From positions 310,001-374,000 of the forward strand of contig NZ_JHET01000003.1 in NCBI RefSeq assembly GCF_000685355.1: a stretch of 64,000 nt of DNA, written 5' to 3'. The number at the start of each line of letters is the position of its first letter. Within the stretch, counting starts at the first letter, position 1. Of the stretch, positions 58,537 to 64,000 are shown piece by piece. Below the pieces are notes generated by a model. The model had not been told where the DNA came from, did not search any database, and was given only the letters and a program-made list of their open reading frames with translations. Both the position numbers and the translations under genes were made by a program. Source of the stretch: Microbacterium sp. CH12i (GTDB lineage Bacteria; Actinomycetota; Actinomycetes; Actinomycetales; Microbacteriaceae).

Positions 58537-59822
58537 GCAGCGCCCGACCCGGGCGGCGGCGGCGGGGTGTACGGCTGCTGCTGAGGTGGGGACTGGTATT
58601 GCTGGGGTGGGGACTGGTACTGCTGGGGTGGGTACTGGTACTGCTGGGGCGGATACGGCTGGGGTCCCCATCCGACCGGAGCGCTGGCATAGTCAGGTAT
58701 TGGCTTCGGTGGCGGAGTGCTGCTCACAGCTGTGGCGGGATCGACAGCGAAGGGATCGCCGAGCTGATCCTCGCTTTCGCCAAGGTCGCGACGCTCCAGA
58801 TAATTGATGAGGCTGTGATCGAGACCCTCATACCGCATCCGGCAGTCCAGGTAGATGAAGGCGGCGGCGGCGCATTGCACCACGATGGCGACGGCCTGCA
58901 GAACATAGACCAGCAATTGTGGTGCGATAGCCGTGATCACGTAGATCGCGATCGCCGATGTGTCATTGGGGCCGGAAGGCGCGATCACAGAGCCGAAGAG
59001 GGAACCCAACAGCGACAGCGGCATGCTCACCACACCCACGGCCGTGCTCATGATCAGGCTCACGAGGAACATGACGCCGAAGGCCACCCAGAATCGTCCG
59101 CGAGTGAGTCTCCACGAGCGCACAAGCGCCGCTCGGATGCCGGCGTGCTCAAGCACCAGGACGGACGGCACCAGCATGAGTTTCGTGCTGAGCCACACCC
59201 ACAGCGGGATCATGCCGAGCACGAGCAATATGCCGATAACCACGGTGATGGCGACGCCCTCACCGGAGCCGCCGACGCCGGCCATGACGCCGAGTGCGAC
59301 GATGCCGCCGATGACAGCCATCAGCACGATGGCAGCCAGAGCCTGCAGCACGCTCCAACCAACCAACCGCCAGAATGCTGGCTTCATGAGCCGCCAGAGG
59401 CGCCCGAGCGAGGCCTTCTCTCCGAGCGCGGCGCAGCCGATGTCGGCCGCCACCACGCCCTGCATGACTGCCGTGAACGCCAGACTCACGAAGCTCATCG
59501 CGAGCACGACCAGAGCGTTGATCGCGATCGAGCCCCACAGCACAGGGTAGAAATCCGGGTTGCTGGGGGAGAGCGACTCCATACGTGTGAACGTCGCGAA
59601 GACGACAGCGCCAACAACGACGACGGTGATCACCGCGACGACGAGTTGAATGACGATCGCGAACCCGAATAGCACCTTGGGGTTGTGGCGAAGAGCCGCG
59701 AACGGCTTCCCCAGAAGTGCGCCGAACGTCAGCGGGTGCAAGGGGATGAGTCCTGGTTTAAGGGCGGGCGTCCAACCCAATGCACTATTCGAACCCTGTG
59801 CGTTCCAACCCTGTGCGCTCAC
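58533..59822 (-). CDS. Polytopic membrane protein with Pro/Gln-rich tail (GPDPase membrane-domain-like)
   Basis: 429 residues from GTG 59822, with GGAGG just upstream; the ORF to 59945 is unsupported. About eight hydrophobic segments (KVLFGFAIVIQLVVAVITV, WVAFGVMFLVSLIMS) fit the glycerophosphoryl diester phosphodiesterase membrane-domain family, including RSWRLTRGRFW. The C-terminal ~60 residues are low-complexity YPPQQYQ/PPQQ repeats. First gene of the MoxR operon, divergent from mtrA over a 174-base gap that must hold both promoters. Confidence 0.75.
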   Translation of the reverse strand: MSAQGWNAQGSNSALGWTPALKPGLIPLHPLTFGALLGKPFAALRHNPKVLFGFAIVIQLVVAVITVVVVGAVVFATFTRMESLSPSNPDFYPVLWGSIAINALVVLAMSFVSLAFTAVMQGVVAADIGCAALGEKASLGRLWRLMKPAFWRLVGWSVLQALAAIVLMAVIGGIVALGVMAGVGGSGEGVAITVVIGILLVLGMIPLWVWLSTKLMLVPSVLVLEHAGIRAALVRSWRLTRGRFWVAFGVMFLVSLIMSTAVGVVSMPLSLLGSLFGSVIAPSGPNDTSAIAIYVITAIAPQLLVYVLQAVAIVVQCAAAAFIYLDCRMRYEGLDHSLINYLERRDLGESEDQLGDPFAVDPATAVSSTPPPKPIPDYASAPVGWGPQPYPPQQYQYPPQQYQSPPQQYQSPPQQQPYTPPPPPGSGAA

Positions 59823-59996
59823 AGTGCTCCCTCCGTCGATGCGTAACCATCGTGTCACATCCCTCACTTCTCGCGCCGGAGCGTCTCGGAGCGCTACCGT
59901 GATCAAAACGTTGTCATGAAGTACGCTGAGAAAAGTTGCGTCCACCCGCCGCCCGCGAAGGGGCGCACATGCGTAGAAAGATGAGGCTGGGACCAG

Positions 59997-60677
59997 ATGA
60001 CCTCACGGATTCTCGTGGTCGACGATGACACCGCGCTCGCCGAGATGATCGGGATCGTGTTGCGCACCGAGGGCTTCGAGCCGGTGTTCTGTGCAGATGG
60101 AGCGAAGGCAGTAGAAGCATGGCGCGAACAGCGCCCCGACCTCGTGCTGCTTGACCTCATGCTGCCGGGGATGGACGGGATTGAGATTTGTACGCGCATT
60201 CGCGCTGAATCCGGCATCCCGATCATCATGCTCACCGCACGCAGCGACACTGCTGACGTCGTGCGAGGGCTTGAAGTCGGTGCGGATGACTACATGGTCA
60301 AGCCGTTCAATCCGAAAGAACTCGTCGCGCGCATTCGCACGCGGCTGCGCCCGATCACATCGGAGAACAGCGAAGTGCTGCGCATCGGCGACCTCGTCGT
60401 AGACGTTGATGCCCACGAGGTGCGACGCGGCACGACACCGATCCCGCTCACTCCGCTCGAGTTCCAACTACTCGTCGCTCTCGCAGCCAAACCGCAGCAG
60501 GTCTTTTCTCGAGAGATGCTGCTGGAGCAGGTATGGGGCTACCACTACAAGGCAGACACCCGACTGGTCAACGTGCACGTCCAGAGGCTCCGCGCCAAAG
60601 TCGAACTCGATCCCGATGCGCCGAAGATCGTCATGACGGTCCGTGGTGTCGGCTACCGGGCCGGAAGCGTTGGCTAG
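59997..60677 (+). CDS. mtrA: Response regulator MtrA
   Basis: 226 residues. Receiver domain: RILVVDDDTALAEMIG with the acidic pair, phospho-acceptor Asp53 in LVLLDLMLPGMDG and Lys in YMVKPFNPKELV; then an OmpR-type DNA-binding wing (LTPLEFQLLVAL, VWGYHYKADTRLVNVHVQRL). MtrA controls cell-wall and division genes in Actinobacteria with MtrB and WhiB. Followed by mtrB and lpqB. Confidence 0.95.
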   Translation: MTSRILVVDDDTALAEMIGIVLRTEGFEPVFCADGAKAVEAWREQRPDLVLLDLMLPGMDGIEICTRIRAESGIPIIMLTARSDTADVVRGLEVGADDYMVKPFNPKELVARIRTRLRPITSENSEVLRIGDLVVDVDAHEVRRGTTPIPLTPLEFQLLVALAAKPQQVFSREMLLEQVWGYHYKADTRLVNVHVQRLRAKVELDPDAPKIVMTVRGVGYRAGSVG

Positions 60678-60687
60678 GAGCCCCGGG

Positions 60688-62391
60688 TTGACCGCGGCGA
60701 GCCCGACTCCCACCACGGTCGCGCTCTGGCGTGACTGGCGGGGGTGGCCGGAGACTCTAGCGAACCTGTGGCGGCGATCATTGCGATTTCGCACGATCAC
60801 GATAACGCTGGTTCTGACCTCTCTTGCCATCTTTATCACCAGCCTGACGATGGCACTTGTGATCCAAAACAACCTGTTCGAATCGCGCCGTGACGAGGTG
60901 CTCTACGACGCGCTGAGCGCCGTAGACCAGGCACAGAAGACGCTCGATTCCGCGGAGGTGTCTGATGACCCGTCGGCGTTGCGTGCGCTGTGGGGCGATG
61001 TGCAGGATGCCATTCCGAGAGCTGCCTCATCGTCGTTGATCGCGGCGTTCCCGATCGACGAGCCACCAGTCGGCACCGGTGTGCGCGGGTTCACAACCGG
61101 GGGGCTCAGCGGAGATCTTCTCAGCGCCGGGCTTCGCGGCCGCGTTGTCGCGCTTCCTGACCGGCAGGCGTGGCAGTCTGTCGCACTCCCGATGGAAGAC
61201 GGTTCGGTGTCTCCTGGGATCATCGTCGGTCAGCAGTTGATCGTCCCAGAGGTCGGCGCGTTCGAGGTCTACATCGCATACGATCTTGCCGATTCTGAGC
61301 GCACACTGCAGTTCGTGCAGAGCACTCTGTGGACTGCCGGGCTCATTCTCATCGCGATTATCGCGGGGATCTCCTGGATCGTGCTGCGGCTGGTGTCTAA
61401 GCCGATCATCGAGGCCGCAGAGACCAGCGCGCGCCTTGCCGCTGGTGACCTGGCGGTGCGTCTTCCCGTGCACGGCGAAGACGAGCTTGCAACACTTGCG
61501 CGATCCTTCAACGCCATGGCAGACAGCATCGAATCGCAGATCAAGGAGCTGGGTGAGCTTTCGCTTGTGCAGCAGCGTTTCGTCTCCGATGTGTCGCATG
61601 AATTGCGGACGCCGCTGACGACCATCCGTCTTGCCGCCGACATGCTCAATGATCAGCGCGAGCACTTCGATACGACAACGAATCGCACCACTGAGCTGCT
61701 GCACACCCAGGTGCAGCGATTCGAGACGCTGCTTTCCGACCTGCTCGAGATCAGCCGCTACGACGCCGGCTCCGTGCAGTTGGAGCTCGAGGCGACGAGT
61801 CTCACCGATCTTGCCGAAGACATCGTCGATCAGATGCGCCCGCTGGCAGATGGGCACGGCTCGGAGCTGCGGCTGGTCGCACCCGGGGGATATTCCCCGG
61901 TGGACATGGATCCGCGCCGGGTACGCCGGGTCTTGCGCAACCTCATCGGCAACGCCATCGAGCACGGTGAGGGTCGGCCCGTAGTGGTGACCGTCGACAG
62001 CAATCAGCACGCGGTCGCGGTCGGTGTACGCGACTTCGGGCTCGGTATGACTCCCACCCACGCCGAACGCGTATTCGATCGCTTTTGGCGCGCCGATCCG
62101 TCGCGCCAACGCACGATCGGCGGCACCGGTCTCGGGCTCTCGATCGCCCTGGGGGATGCCAGGCTGCACGGTGGCACACTCGCGGTGTGGTCTGAGCTCG
62201 CCGTCGGCACGAATTTCGTTCTTACCGTCCCACGGCATCCCGGAGAGCTCAATGGGTCCTCTCCGGTGCCGCTGGAACCGCAGGAGACGCTGGCCGACGT
62301 CAGCCGCGCTACGCAGCCGATCCAGCTCACCGAACTGCGGCAGCTCTATTTCACAGAATCGATTCCCCCCGGTGAGGAGGACCACTCATGA
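60688..62391 (+). CDS. mtrB: Sensor histidine kinase MtrB
   Basis: 567 residues from TTG 60688, with AGGAG seven bases upstream; the frame runs back to 60643 but no better site is there. Transmembrane helices at ~37-60 and ~210-235 flank an extracytoplasmic sensor domain, then a HAMP linker (RLAAGDLAVRLP), H-box FVSDVSHELRTPLTTI, N-box and RTIGGTGLGLSIAL. It phosphorylates MtrA in response to envelope signals and is regulated by LpqB. Confidence 0.95.
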   Translation: MTAASPTPTTVALWRDWRGWPETLANLWRRSLRFRTITITLVLTSLAIFITSLTMALVIQNNLFESRRDEVLYDALSAVDQAQKTLDSAEVSDDPSALRALWGDVQDAIPRAASSSLIAAFPIDEPPVGTGVRGFTTGGLSGDLLSAGLRGRVVALPDRQAWQSVALPMEDGSVSPGIIVGQQLIVPEVGAFEVYIAYDLADSERTLQFVQSTLWTAGLILIAIIAGISWIVLRLVSKPIIEAAETSARLAAGDLAVRLPVHGEDELATLARSFNAMADSIESQIKELGELSLVQQRFVSDVSHELRTPLTTIRLAADMLNDQREHFDTTTNRTTELLHTQVQRFETLLSDLLEISRYDAGSVQLELEATSLTDLAEDIVDQMRPLADGHGSELRLVAPGGYSPVDMDPRRVRRVLRNLIGNAIEHGEGRPVVVTVDSNQHAVAVGVRDFGLGMTPTHAERVFDRFWRADPSRQRTIGGTGLGLSIALGDARLHGGTLAVWSELAVGTNFVLTVPRHPGELNGSSPVPLEPQETLADVSRATQPIQLTELRQLYFTESIPPGEEDHS

Positions 62392-64000
62392 GTCGTAGTC
62401 GCCGAGGGCTTCTGATCGGGATAGTTGCGATGTGTGCGGCCGCGCTCACCGCCTGCGCCGGGCTGCCGACGTCTGGCGATGTGAAGGTGGGTCTGGCGTT
62501 GGATGACGTCGGTCTGCCGCCGGATATCAGCCAGATCGCCGCCGAACCACTGGATGGTGCCAGCCCCGCGGAGATCGTCGAGGGATTTCTGGATGCCGCC
62601 GTGACACCGAGCGACGGGTGGAAGATCGCTCGAGAGTTTCTGAGCCCTGACCTTGCTGCCACCTGGCGCCCAAGCGTCGGTGTGACGATAGATTCCGGCG
62701 CTGCCGCTCGAGTATTCACCAGCGCCATCGATGGCGAAGCGGATACCGCCAAAACCGGTGACGTGCGCGTGCGGCTGGACCAGATCGCTCGCGTCGATGA
62801 ATTCGGCGCCTACACCGAGGTCTCGGGCGACGCCTCGGTGGCATCTTTCGAGGTCGCGCGTAACAGCGACGGAGAGTGGCGAATCACCGCGGCTGCCGAC
62901 GGCATCGTCCTTGATGCCGAGGCCTTCACTCAGGTCTACCGACGGTATTCACTGCAGTACTACGACCAGAGCTGGACACACCTGGTGCCTGACGTGCGCT
63001 GGTATCCGCGACGCGTGCAGATCGCGACAACACTCACGCAGGCGCTACTGACCGGTGCACCCAGCGAGTGGTTGGCTCCTGCCGTGCGCAGCGCGTTCCC
63101 GAATGATGTTTCACTGGCCCGCGACGCTGTGCCGTTGAATTCAGAGAAGGTGGCCACAGTCGAACTCACCTCGACGGCGCTAGCACTCGATGCGACTCAG
63201 CTGGCGAGGATGCGAACGCAGCTTGAGGAGACTCTGCGTCTCGCGGGTGTGAGCCAGGTCCAGCTGACAGTCAATGGTCGCGACTTGAACGCGGGGAGAG
63301 CGACCGTGGAAGCCGCGAGCGCAGAGCCCGGAGCAGTGTTGTTGACCGAGACGGAGTTCGGTGCATATCTGGGCAACGAGATCACTCCGTACGATGCCAT
63401 CTCGCCAGAAATCATCGATCTCGCGCCCACAGTGGTGGCGGTCGACATGGCGGCGGACGATTCACGCGCGGCCGTCCAACTCGACACCGGCGGTGTCTAC
63501 ACGGTCGCCGACGGTCGGGTCGATCAGCTGGATTCCCGCGCCGGTCTGATTAAGCCGTCTCTGGATCCCTTCGGATACACCTGGACAGTGCAGGCAGCGG
63601 CTCCTCAGGCACTGATCGCCTGGCAACCGGATGTGACTCCGCTCAATATTTCGAACGCCTTCCCCGATGCGTCAGCGATTTCGCAACTGCGCGTCGGGCC
63701 CGACGGCGTTCGCATCGCCGCCGTGGTCACTCTCGGCGGGCAGCACTGGATCGTGCTGGCCGCGATTATTCGGGATCAGAATCAAATTCCCGTTGAGCTC
63801 GGGCCTTTGCACCTGGTCGCGCAGCTGGATGGCGCAGGTCTAGGACTGTCCTGGATCGGTGTGGACCACCTCGGTGTCTTGGTCGATGCAGAGGACAGCC
63901 GCGAAGTGCTGAATCAAGACATCGGCGGGCCAGGGGTCATTGCCGCGGCCCCGGAAGGCGCGGTGTCGCTGTCGGGAGGCCGTACGGCGAGTGCCGTGCG
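62388..64000 (+). CDS. lpqB: Lipoprotein LpqB (partial, runs off right edge)
   Basis: ATG 62388 (ATGA overlap with mtrB) opens a frame that stays open to the window end, about 537 residues. The signal peptide ends in LTAC with Cys23 the lipid-modified residue. GerMN-like domain sequence with PRRVQIATTLTQALLTG and a C-terminal beta-propeller-like region (GLIKPSLDPFGYTWT) match LpqB, which tunes MtrB activity. The end lies beyond 64000. Confidence 0.9.
   Translation, partial: MSRSRRGLLIGIVAMCAAALTACAGLPTSGDVKVGLALDDVGLPPDISQIAAEPLDGASPAEIVEGFLDAAVTPSDGWKIAREFLSPDLAATWRPSVGVTIDSGAAARVFTSAIDGEADTAKTGDVRVRLDQIARVDEFGAYTEVSGDASVASFEVARNSDGEWRITAAADGIVLDAEAFTQVYRRYSLQYYDQSWTHLVPDVRWYPRRVQIATTLTQALLTGAPSEWLAPAVRSAFPNDVSLARDAVPLNSEKVATVELTSTALALDATQLARMRTQLEETLRLAGVSQVQLTVNGRDLNAGRATVEAASAEPGAVLLTETEFGAYLGNEITPYDAISPEIIDLAPTVVAVDMAADDSRAAVQLDTGGVYTVADGRVDQLDSRAGLIKPSLDPFGYTWTVQAAAPQALIAWQPDVTPLNISNAFPDASAISQLRVGPDGVRIAAVVTLGGQHWIVLAAIIRDQNQIPVELGPLHLVAQLDGAGLGLSWIGVDHLGVLVDAEDSREVLNQDIGGPGVIAAAPEGAVSLSGGRTASAV

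Noticed and set aside
58599..59672. Plus-strand ORF of ~357 residues
   Set aside because: Antisense to a clearly membrane-coding gene; His/Arg/Asp-rich composition is typical of a shadow frame.

Overview
The window is high-GC, densely coded DNA from an actinobacterium, most likely family Microbacteriaceae (Microbacterium-like). This rests on WhiB2, MtrA-MtrB-LpqB, DUF3499, DUF5719, a 13E12-type HNH gene, a fused RmlC-RmlD protein, tandem RgpF proteins and many GTG/TTG or apparently leaderless starts. I see no rRNA, tRNA, CRISPR array or IS element, and no gene-free gap above 300 bases.

Positions 1-39.7 kb form a large cell-surface glycan locus. It starts with an exported protein fragment, a DUF4012 protein, a rhomboid-like/DUF2156 membrane protein and two glycosyltransferases, then a secreted lysozyme-like protein with four ~105-residue repeats. 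The rhamnose module (9.0-19.4 kb) holds rmlCD, rmlB and rmlA for dTDP-L-rhamnose, two RgpF-type rhamnan proteins, an ABC exporter whose ATPase has a Wzt-like C-terminus, and a GT2. A variable segment (19.4-25.4 kb) has a DUF2142 protein, a GT2, an epimerase, an acyltransferase and a GT4. A six-gene minus-strand operon (25.4-30.9 kb) encodes a DPM1-like GT2, a DUF2304 protein, a flippase-like protein, Gmd, a GDP-fucose-synthase-like reductase and a protein closely resembling ColD. Together the last three look like a route to GDP-colitose or a related GDP-3,6-dideoxyhexose, which is unexpected in a Gram-positive. A galactofuranose module follows (glf, a second ABC exporter, a GlfT-like GT2), with a membrane Nudix-like protein, an anchored ectodomain protein and two tandem O-antigen ligase/polymerase proteins.

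Positions 39.8-64 kb are mostly conserved actinobacterial backbone: manA, whiB2, a very large GT2 membrane protein, DUF5719, the metallopeptidase/DUF3499 divergent pair, RDD/SpoIIM, DUF58-MoxR-DUF4350-DUF4129-membrane protein, then mtrA-mtrB-lpqB (lpqB runs off the end). Two accessory insertions interrupt it. One is the SOS-box-preceded HNH gene between manA and whiB2. The other is an aquaporin/Fur-catalase/DUF559 block between SpoIIM and DUF58.

At least ten one-base frame breaks occur in eight genes (glycosyltransferase 5637, secreted protein 6849, rmlCD, DUF2142 twice, GT4 24252, colD twice, HNH, catalase). In each case one base restores the family sequence, so sequencing indels are the simplest explanation. 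These genes are typed as pseudogene because that is what this sequence reads, but most are probably functional.
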